Shown here one piece after another: positions 14,850 to 27,310 of a DNA stretch of 64,000 bases. Every line of letters begins with the position of its first letter. The stretch's first letter is position 1. The translations under genes and the position numbers were made by a program. The stretch is from NCBI GenBank assembly GCA_005656395.1, contig SRSI01000078.1:1116001-1180000 (forward strand), read 5' to 3'. The notes under the pieces were generated by a model. The model worked only from the letters and a program-made list of their open reading frames with translations, did no database searches and was not told the origin of the DNA. This DNA is from Strongyloides papillosus (taxonomy: Eukaryota > Nematoda > Chromadorea > Rhabditida > Strongyloididae).

Positions 14850-15840
14850 AAAGTAATTTCTCATTTTTTTTGTTGTTTTTAATTAATTAATTAAAGGAAA
14901 CCTTATTACTTTCAAAATATTTTTCAAACTTCAAAAATTATGTTTTCATTTTAGTAAAAGTATTATTAATATACAATTAATTGATGTAAATTCTTTTAAA
15001 AAGCTTCAAAAAACATCTATTAATAGATAAATTCAACGATTAAGTGAGACGAAAACAATTTGACAATAAAACAAACACAATGTTTTATAAATTTGTTAAT
15101 AACAAATCTAAGTATAAATATCAAAAATAAAAATTTTTGTCATATTTTAAAGAACATTAATGTCATGAAGTAATTATAAAAATAAAACATTTCATTAGTA
15201 GTTTTTTTCTATATTATTAAATTATAACTATTTTTTACTGAATATTTATTTATGAGATTTAAATATTTTGTTTTGATTCCCGTTTTCAATTTATTAAATT
15301 ATTTATTAAGTAATTTGATGGTGATTTTATTATTATTAAACATAATTAAAGTTGTGAAGCATTTGTTATATGGCCTTAGTATTTAAATTGATTTTACTAA
15401 TGAGCTTAGTAGCAATCAAAACAACTCATAAAATGATAATATTAAAATTTTTGATTTTATAGCAAAATATTATTTTGATAGTATTAAAACATATAATTTA
15501 TTTAAGACAGCCTTGCTACATTATATAAATGCATCTTGATTAACTTTTTGTCATTTTAATCAGTTTTTATTAGATAATGCTAAAAATTATAATTATACTA
15601 ATTATAAGGCGGTGATAAAATATTTTTGGGCATATTTGGCAGATTTTAAACATTATTATAAAATTAAATAAAGAATAATTTTTTTTGTTTATAATTAAAC
15701 ATTTTAAATATGTTACTATTTGGTAATTATTATCAAGGTTGTATAAAACCATTGTGTAATGATATAATAGTTCATGGCTAACAAGAACTACTCGTGTATT
15801 TTCTTTCCAAATACTTTTTAAAACTAATATAAATGGCATC
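14850..15840. other. intergenic AT-rich DNA
   Basis: Spacer before the glutaredoxin gene. Only short, low-complexity frames are present and no RNA gene was recognised. ATTTTAG at 15841-15847 marks the presumed trans-splice acceptor of the next gene. Confidence 0.5.
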
Positions 15841-15873
15841 ATTTTAGATTTAACATTGAAAAGCGTTCATAAG

Positions 15874-16458
15874 ATGCTCTTCTATTCTCACATGTATTTT
15901 TGTATTGCATTTATCTTTGTATTGGGTGTTAATGGAGTATCTATAGTTAAGGTTAATGTAAAGCCAAAAATAGAAGAGCAAGACAATTTTAATAAAAATA
16001 AGTTAAAGGAGATACCAGATGTTGGTGAAAATAATATAACAAAGGCAATTTTCGATTTGAAGAATGATAAAGAGAATCAGGATATTGAAAAAACAATTCA
16101 AAATTTATTATTTCACAACAAAGTAATTTTGTTTTCAAAAACATATTGTATATTTAGTAAAAGAGCCAAAGAAGTTTTATCCAAATATGATTTGAAGGAG
16201 TTTGAAGTTGTTGAAATAGATACAATAGAAAATGGTCACAAATATCTTGTATGTTTTAAGTCTTAATTTTATTTTATTTATTAATTTTAGAAAGCTTTAA
16301 AAAAATTTTCAGGAATTCAAACGGTTCCACAATTATTTATTGGTGGTGAATTTGTAGGTGATGCCAGGAAGATAATCTCAAAAGATAATAGTGGTACACT
16401 TAAAGAAATATTACAAGGAGCAAATGTTTTATTCGATAAACTTAAACACCGTAGTTAA
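15874..16458 (+). CDS. secreted/ER monothiol-type glutaredoxin
   Basis: Exons 15874-16248 and 16291-16458 with a 42-bp intron give 180 residues. The first ATG after the TTTTAG acceptor starts a hydrophobic signal peptide (about 1-21), then a Lys/Asn/Glu-rich linker to about residue 75, then a glutaredoxin domain. The active site is C-I-F-S (Cys92 to Ser95) in SKTYCIFSKRAKEVL, so the second cysteine is replaced by serine as in monothiol glutaredoxins. Exon 2 supplies the substrate-binding TVPQLFIGGEFVGD, with the cis-proline TVP. The signal peptide places it in the secretory pathway or outside the cell, unlike cytosolic or mitochondrial CGFS proteins; yeast Grx6/7 are the nearest topological analogues I know. 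AATAAA lies at 16477-16482. The stop codon is 80 bp from the convergent WDR59-like gene. Confidence 0.85.
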
Positions 16459-16538
16459 TTGTAATGATAAGTATCAATAAAAAGTGTTAATTTAAAATTT
16501 GCACAAACAAATTTGCATAGATTTTTTGCGTAAATATC

Positions 16539-19500
16539 TTAAGTTGATTTGTAATTTAGAAAATTCATCGTACATCTACAACCACAACCAGCTGGGCAAA
16601 GTTTTTGTTCTTTAAACCAATCATTAAGGTGTTTCATATGCCCTCCATGTCCGCATAAAAAACATACTGAAATTAGTCCTAAAAATGATAAAAAATTAAC
16701 AAAAATTTAACTTATACTAACCTCTACAACGAAATTCACAAATTGCACATTTTATTTGAAGAAGTTCTTCATCTATCGGAGTTGATGATACTAAAATGAA
16801 ACCAACAATATACTATAAATTAATTAAAAATCATTTACCATTCTTGCTTTCAATGATGTGTGATAAATGTGATTGAAATTTATTAAACTCCGTAAATTTG
16901 TTGTAATCTCCCATTCTATTAATTGCTTTACAATAAACATTTTGCATTACATTCATATAATGAAGGAGAGTATCATTCAGTGAGTATTTTATCCTTTCAC
17001 TTTTATCAATGTTATTTTTTAACTCTAAAATATCGTTAATTGCGTATTTTTTATATGCGAGTTTTCTTGAATCAGTACATTGATATACACAATAATTGAC
17101 CAAAATTGGAATATCATTATAATCAACAAAATATTTCGATGATGCACCTTCCTTCATACAAAGTATATTTTCATATTTTTGTTGATAAAATGACAATACA
17201 CTTTCAACATCATACTTTACTGCCTACAATTTTTATAACAAAAATTTGAATAACAATATAATTAAAAATTTAATGTGAATTGCTAAAAAATTTAACTTAC
17301 TAAATTGTAGTAGATTGAAGCACGATAATATCCATAATTACTTAGATAAGATGACTAAAAATATTATTTAAATATTTGATAATATACTCACTCGAGTTGG
17401 TATTGAAAGAGGTAGTGATAAACCAGTTTCATTTGAATTCAATGGCACATTTTTTGTTTTTAATACACAAATACGACTCAAGATAATTGATAATAATGTT
17501 ACAGAGTGATAGTCAGAGGATGTTATCAAATGTTGTAGTATAAATTTTAATGGAGCCATTTTACAACTATGTTCTGTAGTAAATTCACTTTTAAATCCCT
17601 TTGTGCATTGACTCATTATTTTTAATAATTCACCTTTCATTGAGTTCCAAACACTCATCATTTGACTATCATTTAAAAGCATTCTTGATTCTATATGTGA
17701 TAAGATTTGCGTTATATCATTATCAATTAAATGAACACAATTATTCTCGCAAATGTTTATGTGTTTTTCTCTTTCATAGTCTTTTATCAATACTAATGAA
17801 TCATTTTTTTGCAGTAAAATTTTATTTATGTCATTTATTGATAATGATTCTTTTAGTGAATATAACACTTTTCCATGAGTTTTAAATGGATAACATTGTT
17901 TCATTGAATTATAAAGGTCTTTGTTATTGTAATTTGTTGTGTGTAAATATTCGTCATTATTCTCTTCATTCCTTTCTTTCATATCAACAAATTTACGTAA
18001 TTTTAAATGATAAGCAGTAACTTCATGTTTTTCCCATGTAAATGATAATATATATTTTTCAAATTGTTTTCTCAAATGTTCTCTAAAGTGATGTAGTGAT
18101 TTGAACATTGAACGATATTTAGGTAATTTTTCTCTCGGATTAATATGAAAAACATGAAGTTTATTACCTTTTTGATTTCTAAATTTAGTATCACAATTTA
18201 ATAATTCACTGTTCATTCTATCATTTTTATTAATTTTCTCTGTAATAATAATAGCTTGATATGTACTATTGATACCAAAAGTTATAAAATGTCCAGACTT
18301 TGAGAAGTAAGCACCAAATTTTCTTGGTAAATGAATTTTTCTATCGTAAGAACTTGGAGTATAATTAAAAGGAAAAGTTGCTGTTAAAGTTCTATGATCT
18401 ATTTTGTCCAAAACGAAATGTGTTGATTTCGATAAGTTTTTTAAAAGCTTCGTTTTTGAATTTGTTGAATCGATGTTCTCAAAATTACACACGTTTTCAT
18501 CTGAGTCGGTATGGCAAAAGTCACTGTCAGATGAATCAGTAAAATCTTCAGGAAAAACATTCATCTCTTTAATTATCTTTGGAATTTGTCTGATAACCAT
18601 AGTCAAAAATGTTGTATTCTTGTAATCAATATTATTTTTACTGCTCCCTGTTGAATTTTTCTTCTTAATTTTCTTTTTATTATACATTTTTTCAATAAAG
18701 TTTTTATTTTTTGGTAGTAGTTTTTGTAAGTTACATTCTACTTGAAGACGTTCGAGAAAATCTTCCGCTTTTTTCGTAGATAATGGGCAATCTTTTTCAT
18801 AAATACTTATTAATATATTTCCATTAATAATAAAATCACAATGAAATCTTATTTCCATAACTAATTTAAAAGAAACTTTAATATTTTCATATACTAACAT
18901 AACTGCCGCTCGAGAAAAATTAACTTCAGCAGCCTGTAATTCTAGTGTTGATATATTTTTTAATGCTTCCAATTCATTTAATAAATTATCATCAAAATAT
19001 GGTATTTTTATATATCTACTATATTCGTTAACAACAGCAATCTCCTTAGGTAATGAAACCTCTTTTACATCAATAATATTATTATCATTATTAATCCCAA
19101 TATCTGTAATTGATTCTTCTGATTTCATAAGGTATTCAGAGTTTAATGTTTCAGAATCATAACGTGTGATCCTTTCATCAAGTTCAATGTCAATACATTT
19201 TTGTATTGTAGGAGCATGCAATATTGATTCTATTTCTGTTCCTAAATGGCATGAATTTAATGTTCTTCTACAAAATTTTCCTGAATACGTTAAGTAAAAA
19301 AAGTATAATTCAGACATCAATTCATCATTATACTGCCAAACTCCTCCACGTATTTTTTCATCAACAAAGTCCTTAGAAAAAATACTATTATCTGCTGGTC
19401 TTCTCCAAATTGTATATGATGGATACGACATTTTTTGATTAAAATATAGATCAGTTACGGTTGTGAAAAATTTACCACATGGTGAATTGATAAATTGTTT

Positions 19501-20250
19501 AGGTGGTAGAAGTGAACTCTTTAATTCATAAATTGGAGCATTAAAATTATTACAATCCCAATAACGTATATTATGATCATCTGATACCGTTACAACAACA
19601 TCATAATCCAAATTATCCCATTGAAGATCATTAATGATATTTTCATGTGAATAAACATTTCTATATGCTTTTTCAGGATACCTCACATCAAACACCTTTA
19701 TATTTGTACTTTCTGAGAAAGCAACATAAAGCTGCCTTTCACCACTATTAGATTTCTTGAATTTTCCATGTCTCATTTTAGAGAGAGATGAAAACCATAA
19801 AACGGGATTTTTTTCACGCAAGTCCCAAATATAAGCTCGATGATCGTTTGACGTTGTAATGAGTAAATTTTCATCTCCCATACACCAATCTAAATCTGAT
19901 ATTTTTCTACCTGTTTCAGATTTTGAATATATACATATGATATCAGATTCTGTTATTTTTGAAACATTTAAATCAGAGATATTTGTAAAGGCAATTTTTA
20001 AATCATTCATATCAAAATGATTTAAACGAAGAACATCAACATTTGTTTCTTTTATATTTTTGGTGTGACATGAGGAACAATGTTCTGTTATCATTGGACG
20101 GTGTAGTGTTATATTACGTGAACTACACAATTACTATTATATATAACAAAAAAATGTAACTTACCCAGCTGTAATAACAAATTTACCTTTTTGATCTGAA
20201 TCAATACAAAAAGCTTCCAGTTTATCATTGAAAATCGTACAGCCATTCAT
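16539..20250 (-). CDS. WDR59-like GATOR2 subunit (WD40-RWD-RING)
   Basis: Six exons: 20250-20165, 20122-17392, 17354-17301, 17223-16839, 16790-16722 and 16678-16539. All have GT/AG introns and sum to 1154 residues. WD40 repeats fill roughly residues 1-330, with clear blade ends such as HRAYIWDL and HNIRYWDC. An RWD-like segment begins near residue 400 (LLNELEALKNIS). The C-terminal 70 residues form a Cys/His zinc domain: CAIC...C, then CFLCGHGGHMKHLNDWF and CPAGCGCRC, which closely follows the WDR59/Mio/WDR24 RING-type end. The domain order matches WDR59 of GATOR2, the lysosome-associated complex that opposes GATOR1 and allows amino-acid activation of TORC1. It is longer than the human protein (974 residues), mainly through Asn/Lys-rich loops. 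WDR24 is less likely because of the RWD domain. Confidence 0.85.
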
Positions 20251-20259
20251 ATCACTTTA

Positions 20260-21780
20260 AAATACTTTTTTGATTTGAAAAGACGTTATTAAAATATTTA
20301 GGCAATATAAATGATCTTATAACGAAAATTTCATATAATTTTGTAATCAAGTGTTTATTTCAGCAGCATTACATTTAAAAAAATAACAAATAGTTATTAA
20401 AGAATTTATTATTTAATAGGAAAAGTGCTTATTAAAAATTTTATTTGAAGGTATTTCTAAAAGGTTTACAAAACAACTTTAACGGTATATTGATAATTTT
20501 ATTATTAACAATAAAAAAATCTATTCACTATATCATTAGTATATAACAAAAAATTTTAACACCATTAATTATTTGTATTTTATTTTTTACAAAAAGAAGA
20601 ATACATATAAGTTTATTAGTAATTGATTAATTTATATTTTTGATGTAATGTAAACAACATTGAATTGAATTATTGAAATAATGGATTTTAATCACCATCA
20701 GAAAATTGTATAAACTTTTTTTTATCATATATCATACAAAACTCAATTTTTATTATTATATAAACACACTTTTAAAATTTCAAACAATTATTCTCTTTAT
20801 AACCTTGCCTACATAAAATTTATATATGTAGTATTTGGCATATGTTGCATACTACCGATTCGTTTCCCTACTTTAAATACTATCTTAACAATAGTTATAT
20901 GTTGTTTGGTTAATAAAGTCGAAATATATTCGTCTTCTATTATATGTATTTATACACATATATTTATAGCAGTCATCATTCTCAATTTATATTCTATGTA
21001 TAATACATACACATACACACGAGTATAAGCGCCAGTAACATTTATATTCGCTTTTAAAATGTTTCTTCATGTCTTCTAAAAAAATGTGATATTGTACTAC
21101 TAACACGTTAATACTAAAGTTATATTGCCTTTGTAATTCACTATGAAAAATATATTCTACAATACATAGAAAGGCATATATTATGTATATTTATATAAAA
21201 TATTTGCACGTGTTTAGATAAAAATTGCTGTATGTAGTGATAGTTACCAAAAAAAGTAACAGTTCTCCTTCATCTACCTTTTTCTCCTGGATTTAATTAA
21301 ATTGATAAATTTTCGTTAACCAATTTATGAGTTATTTTATTCTTTCTACTGTAGTATTTTACCCTTCAGAGTCTTGCACGAGAAGGCGCCAAATAATGGG
21401 AATGTGTGTGGAATCATATACCTTCAAATATATAATATATGAATTATCATATAATTTTTAATTAATATGTTGATTAGGTAAAAAAATACCGTTTTTTTAA
21501 CGCTTGTATAAATGTAAAAACATATAAGTCACATGTATGAATTTTTTATATTATGAAAGGTTAATTGTAGTAATTAAGAATATATAACGAAAAATGTTAA
21601 ATTAAATCTCAAATTTAGAAAAATAAAAATTTTCCCAATAGATATGATTATTTTTCGATTGGAATATCTTTAAAAATTATGTGAAGTGAAAAACAATTTT
21701 AACGTTTTTATGAATTTATTTTAATTTTTAAAAGTTTTATTATGTAATTTAATTTTTTAGAACAAGTTTATTGTTTTTAT
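20260..21780. other. divergent promoter region
   Basis: Spacer between the WDR59-like (-) and HMGB (+) genes. Around 20830-21070 and 21350-21410 the sequence is less AT-biased and less repetitive than its surroundings, which may mark regulatory DNA. I could not assign motifs or an RNA gene. Confidence 0.4.
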
Positions 21781-21790
21781 CAAGTTAATA

Positions 21791-22124
21791 ATGGCTAAAG
21801 TTGTAAGTTTTTTTAATATTAAATTGATTTGTAAAAAAATATTCCCTTCAATAATTTATTATTTCATTTTAGACAAAAAAGACAGCAAAAAAGCCAAAGG
21901 ATCCAAATGCACCAAAAAGGGCTCTTTCAGCCTTCTTTTTCTGGTTACAAGAGAATCGTGAGCGTATAAAAAAACCTGGAATGGGTGTTGCTGAAGTCGC
22001 AAAAGCAGCTGGAGTTGAATGGAATTCTCTTGTTGATAAAAAGAAATGGGAGAAAAAGGCTGAAGACGATAAGAAACGATATGAGCGTGACTTGGAAAAC
22101 TATAAGAAAATGCAGACTTCTTAA
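21791..22124 (+). CDS. single HMG-box protein (HMGB-like)
   Basis: Too broken by an intron to show as one long frame. Exon 1 is only 12 nt (21791-21802, Met-Ala-Lys-Val) and exon 2 is 21873-22124, giving 87 residues. After a basic TKKTAKKPKDPNAPKR leader comes one HMG box: RALSAFFFWLQENRERIK, then WNSLVDKKKWEKKAEDDKKRYERDLENY. It lacks a second box and an acidic tail, so it resembles small HMGB-type proteins such as C. elegans HMG-1.1/1.2 or yeast Nhp6. It should bind and bend DNA without strong sequence preference in chromatin. AATAAA at 22148-22153 lies 24 bp after the stop. Confidence 0.87.
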
Positions 22125-22154
22125 AATTATCTAAATTTTTTCTTTTAAATAAAT

Positions 22155-22805
22155 AACCTCATTTTTTTGTATAATTTTAATTGTACTAATTTTCTTTAAA
22201 AAATAATTTTTTTTTTATATTTTCCATAAATATATCAATTATTTTTATCTCTATTTTAATTTTATCTTTAAATGATACACTTTAATCAACAAAATGTTAT
22301 TTGACTAAACAAAAAATGGTACGATTATTACAATTAATAATTATTACAAAGAATTTTTTCTTAGTGACCATGATATGTTATCACATTAAGAAAATTCATG
22401 TATTTAACCTCTAAATACAAATGAAAAAATCTATTAATGTTTTGTTATATCAATTGTAACTGTTGAGATTAAAATTATCATAAAAATTATTTTGATAGAT
22501 GGCTATATGATTAGATTATAATCTTATAATTTCCATTAAACTGTCACCTATATAACTAAACTAATACAATAAGGTTTGTTCATTATAAATAAAAGCATAC
22601 TGTTTGTCTTAATTTTTATAACAATACGTATATAAACTTTCGATCTTTAAATTACATCACTTTCCCTTTTTATTATTTTTTTGTTGATCTTTTCTCTTAA
22701 CTTATGCGTCCCTTTATAATATTATCATCACAGGTATATTTTATTTGATATTTAATTATCAATTTGTTATAGTTATTTAAAGGTAGCAAAATCTTAAATA
22801 ATATC
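22155..22805. other. intergenic AT-rich DNA
   Basis: No gene recognised. Presumably contains the promoter of the threonine aldolase gene; no clear TTTTAG lies within 30 bp of that start. Confidence 0.4.
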
Positions 22806-22811
22806 GTAAAG

Positions 22812-23946
22812 ATGTATACAAAAGCTGGATCAGGGAACAAAGATAAGAAAATTATTGATTTAAGATCGGATACTGTTACATTACCATGCAAAGAGATGAG
22901 AAAAATAATGGCAGAAGCTGTTGTTGGGGACGATGTTTATTATGAGGATAAGAGCGTTAATAAATTAGAAAGAAGATGTGCAGAGTACTTTGGAAAAGAA
23001 AGTGCTTTATTCGTTGCTTCAGGAACAATGGGTAATTTATTAGCAGTTATGGCACATTGTCAACCAGGCTCAGAAATAATTGTGGGTAATCACCAACATA
23101 TCCATAAATGGGAACAAGGAAATTATGCACGTTATGGAGGTATCAGTGCAACAATTTTAAAAAATAACCCAGATGGTACAATGAATTTAAGTGAGGTTGA
23201 AAATTCTATACGTGATAGTAATGATATTCATTCTCCAAAGACAAAACTTATTTGTGTTGAAAATACTCATAATTATGCTGGCGGAATTGCAATACCCAAA
23301 GAATATTTTACTAGTATTAAAAAAATTGCAACTTCTCACAATATTTCTGTTCATTTAGATGGGGCGAGATTATTTAATGCGGCAGTGAAGTTAAATTTAT
23401 CTCCAAGAGAGTTAGTTGAAGACGTAGACTCTGCAATGATGTGTTTCTCCAAAGGTTTAGGTGCACCAGTTGGTAGTATCCTCGTTGGAAGCAAAGACTT
23501 TATTGAAAAAGCTCGTTATATAAGAAAAGGTTTAGGTGGTGGATGGAGACAGGCTGGACATTTAGCTGCTGCAGCTTTATTTGCCTTTGAAATTGGAATA
23601 GATACAGTTAAAGAGGATCATAAAAAAGTAGAACTTCTTGTGAAGAAATTTAATGAAATTTCTAAAAACCATAATATGTATGAAAACGTTAGGGTTCAAA
23701 ATACTCCTACAACAAATATGATAATAATTATATGTGAGAATTTAATTACTCCTAATAATCTTATCAAACACTTTGAGGTATGTTTAATTATATCATTTTA
23801 TTTTTATTTTTTTTCTACAGAAACAAAATATTTTGGCCATGGAATTTGACTCAAAACGTGTTCGTATGATAGTCCATAGAAATATAAATGATGATGATAT
23901 AGAATATATTATCAATTGTTTTGGAGATTTTATCTCACAAATTTAA
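22812..23946 (+). CDS. L-threonine aldolase (PLP-dependent)
   Basis: Exons 22812-23777 and 23821-23946 with a 43-bp intron give 363 residues. The enzyme splits L-threonine or L-allo-threonine to glycine and acetaldehyde. The family opening DLRSDTVT is at residues 17-24, GDDVYYEDKSVNKLE follows, and SGTMGNLLA holds the cofactor phosphate-side loop. HLDGAR carries the aspartate that pairs with the PLP ring nitrogen, and CFSKGLGAPVGS contains the Schiff-base lysine, Lys214. The length is normal for the family. The first ATG is used; no longer in-frame start is evident. It belongs to the fold-type I aminotransferase superfamily and matches the animal/nematode cytosolic form. Its 3' end faces the flp-32-like gene 180 bp away. 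Confidence 0.93.
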
Positions 23947-24125
23947 ACAATTATGCTTTATTAAATTTTGCTTTAAAAATTTAAATAATTATGTTTGTAT
24001 TAAACTTTGTAGCTCATTTATAAATGCTATATGAATTATTTATGATAATCAACAGCTGTTCTATATCCTTTTTGTTTATGATGTTAAGATAAAAAAAAGT
24101 TAAACGTACAAATTTCTTTTAACAT

Positions 24126-24428
24126 TCAATTTGTTGTATCAAGAAAATAAACAACAATATCAGGGTTATTCGTACGATCATTTGAAGTTTTTTTTATCCC
24201 ATCCATATTGCCATAAGGGGATTCTGTATACTGTTGATAAAGATTTTCTCTTTTCCCAAATCTTACCAATGAATTTCTCATTGCTTTTTTGTTAATCTCA
24301 TATGGTTGTAATCTATAATAAGATTATATTTATTTAATAAAATGTTTTTCATACCTGAACATGTCGATTACACAGATATTCATCAAAGATATAAGAATAA
24401 AAATTTTTAAAATGTAGAAAACTGACAT
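24126..24428 (-). CDS. flp-32: FMRFamide-like neuropeptide precursor, flp-32-like
   Basis: Two small exons, 24428-24355 and 24312-24126, with a 42-bp GT/AG intron, encode 86 residues. The N-terminus (MSVFYILKIFILISLMNICVI) is a clear signal peptide. Exon 2 holds one neuropeptide cassette, KKAMRNSLVRFGKR: a dibasic KK cleavage site, the peptide AMRNSLVRF, the amide-donor Gly, and a KR cleavage site. This is identical to the AMRNSLVRFamide I know for nematode FLP-32. The remaining 50 or so residues have no further RFG cassette. A TTTTAG in the antisense strand about 20 bp before the ATG is a plausible trans-splice acceptor. The mature peptide should be secreted from neurons and act through a GPCR (NPR-11 has been linked to FLP-32-type peptides; I state that with caution). 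Both exons are short, so length-based gene finding would miss it. Confidence 0.9.
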
Positions 24429-24434
24429 TGTAGT

Positions 24435-25960
24435 AAAAGATGGAGTTTCTAAAAGTATTTTTAAATTTAAAATATTGTATCGAAGATCTCGTAATTTATG
24501 AATAAAATAAGAATGAAAAAATTTGAAATGAATATAAAAGTTACCATATTTTTATAATTCAAATGTAAAAAACTATTAATTTTGATATTATCACATTTAA
24601 ATATTAATGGTAAAATATTTCTACTTTTCAGAGGATATAAAATAAAACTAAATTTTAAACGATTTTAGGAATATTATACGATATCATAAACTGCTAATTG
24701 CTTATTAATTGTAAGTAATATCAATTTTAAAAATGTATTTTAAGAAAATAGTTATATGTGAGTTTTGTATTTTAAAATGAAACTGATATGGTTACTTTTA
24801 TAAAAAAATTTTAATTTCCATTTATTAGAGTTATTTCAGTAATTTTATTATACCAATAAATAAAATGGTTTTTACCATATTCCTTAAAGTATAATAAATA
24901 TTAATATATAACTATAAAATTGAATAAGATAAGGAAAGATTGATATATAAATCAACAAATTTATAAAAAAAAAAAATTGCAGTTTTTTTAGATTATTTTT
25001 AAAAAAAAATAAGTGTTTTCTATAGTTTTAACAATAATATTATATACTTGTTACTTAATTGAATTAGAAATTTTTTCTTCAATTTTCGGCAAATTTTAAA
25101 TTAAACAAATAATGTTATGAGAAGAGTAAAATTAGTTTTTTTTATAGAAATAAAGGAAAATAGTAATTTTTTAAACTGTGGAATGATTAATTTCAAATTA
25201 GTATTTCTTGTGTTCCCAAAATTCACATTCATTTTTCATTTGTCATAAAAAATAAAGTAAATTCGTTTTTTCTTTCATTAATATATTAAACCTTCTGATA
25301 TAGCTCATTTAATTTATTACATTGATGATTCAGATGAGTTATGTATGATATGGAGAAAACAAAATAATAAAAGTTATATATTTTTCAATGACCATTAAAT
25401 AAATTCAAAATTTAATTAGATGTTTGATATTGCCAAGATTACTTTTATCTAAAGTAAAAATATTACAATCATTGAAGAATGAGCATAAATTAAATCATTT
25501 TTGATTACAAATTTTATTATAAAAATTTTTATTTAATTGTTAATTTTCTTATTATTTAAAACGCTTGATTTGCTAGATAGATTGGATAATTCAAACATAT
25601 GAATTTAATTTTTTATAATAAAAAAAATATTTTTTACTGGTATTCAAGAGTAAAATTTTAATTTCAAAATATGTTTTTCAAAACAAATGTATTTCATAGA
25701 TATAATTATAAACATTTAATACGTTATTATTTTGTCATAAAAATTTCCTTTTTTAAGCATAATATGTACACTTTAGCTAATCCATTTATAAATATGTCTC
25801 TTATTATAGTAAAAATGATTAGACATTATGACAAATATCATACGTAATAAAAATATTAATATATTGATAGAAAAAGAAAGTTTATTTCATTTTAATGATT
25901 GTGTCCACATATTATTTTAAAACTCCAAAAGTATAATCGTTTCTTTTGATATAGAATTTT
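24435..25960. other. divergent intergenic region
   Basis: Spacer between flp-32-like (-) and Ig/EGF (+) genes, very AT-rich. No coding or RNA feature recognised; it should carry both promoters. Confidence 0.5.
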
Positions 25961-25966
25961 ACACTT

Positions 25967-27310
25967 ATGCATCTTAAAGTGTTAATATTTGTATTGCTGA
26001 CAAATCTTTACTTACAATGCAAGACTATCAAGTTAACTTTTAATCAAGGTATATTTACATTAAATGAAAGTAATAATAATTGTTCCAATTTTGATTTAGA
26101 GGAAGGATATAAAGTCATTTCATATTTTCATAATTTAAATCGACTAAATATTACCTGTGAAGCTGGTCAGGGTTTTACTTTAGATGATTTAAAAATTTTA
26201 TATAATAATAAATACATACCAAGTCGTTATATATCTCGCGAAAAAAATAGGTATTTTAAAAAATTTATACTACCCTTTATTTTGTTATTTTAGCACTACT
26301 TTAGTTGTAAAAAATTTTGTCCCAGATAAATCTGAATCAACCTTTGAGTGCATTTTAGATAATAACATCATAAGAAAATCAAAAACATTAAAAATTATAT
26401 TTTACAAAATGTGTACTATCAATCAATGTTTAAATGGAGGAACATGCTTTGTACAAGGAAACGTTGAATTTTGTCAGTAAGTAATTAATTATATCGTAAA
26501 AATATAAAAATATATACTTAACTTTTTAGATGTCCATATGAATACCATGGAACATTTTGTGAAAAATTTGTACCTGACATAAGTAAAAAAAGATTCCATC
26601 CGAAAAATTTGCTTTATATTCCTTATTAAGCTTTTGTAATTACGCTATTATATGATTTATTTGTGCTTTATTTTTTCCTTGAAATATAAAGTCACAATTT
26701 AAATATTTCTAATACATTATAAATTGTAAAAACTTTTTTTTACTTTTTTATATAAAAAATTATAAAAATGTGACTTCCTTATTATCCTGTTCATCCTTAT
26801 GTACCTTTTTTTTATAATATTTTAAAAAAAGATTTTTACTTAATAACTTTATTTGCTATTTTTTTATTTTTAATTCTAGATTTCTTTGGAATACTTTACA
26901 AAAATGGTATGCAATTACCTGCTACAACAGTCGCAGCAATTTTGTTACTTGTCATAATATTATTATGTATTTTTATTTTCTGGTATATTACTACATACAC
27001 AAAATGGGGAGTTGAAAAAATTCATAAGTTTTAGTAAGTTAATAATATGTTTTTTTGAAATAAAATAATTTTTAGTCTTAAAAGACATAAAGCAGTTGTT
27101 ATCGATACCATTAACGTTGAAGTAAAGGATAAGAAAGAAACAATTTTAATGGATGAATCAAACTATGATTTAGCAATAAATGACAGAACTGAGGATGAGA
27201 CACCTTTTATTGATGATCCCGTACAAAATTATGACAATTTGAATCCTAAAGTATGTCAAAGTATGTCTCAAAGAAAGTTACATTTTTTTAGTAAATCGAG
27301 TAATGTTTAA
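25967..27310 (+). CDS. Ig-like + EGF single-pass membrane protein (neuregulin-like layout)
   Basis: Five exons: 25967-26250, 26294-26476, 26530-26582, 26880-27033 and 27076-27310, totalling 302 residues in frame. A signal peptide (1-19) is followed by an Ig-like region with Cys64 (LNITCEAGQG) and Cys114 (TFECIL). A single EGF module follows, starting at Cys135: CTINQCLNGGTCFVQG, then FCQCPYEYHGTFC, six cysteines in canonical order. A transmembrane helix lies at about 190-214 (ILLLVIILLCIFIFW). The cytoplasmic tail of about 85 residues is acidic. The Ig-EGF-TM order is that of type I neuregulin precursors and, in worms, of the IGEG-type genes; it could be a membrane-tethered growth-factor-like ligand or an adhesion protein. 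The exon 3 donor (A before GTAAAA at 26583) was chosen because it alone keeps the frame into the TM exon across a 297-bp intron. Confidence 0.72.

Noticed and set aside
15570..15842. 90-codon reverse-strand frame next to the glutaredoxin start
   Set aside because: Hydrophobic low-complexity translation, runs into the promoter of the real gene, no domain.
17601..18625. Forward frames within the WDR59-like gene
   Set aside because: Antisense shadows of a well-supported coding exon.
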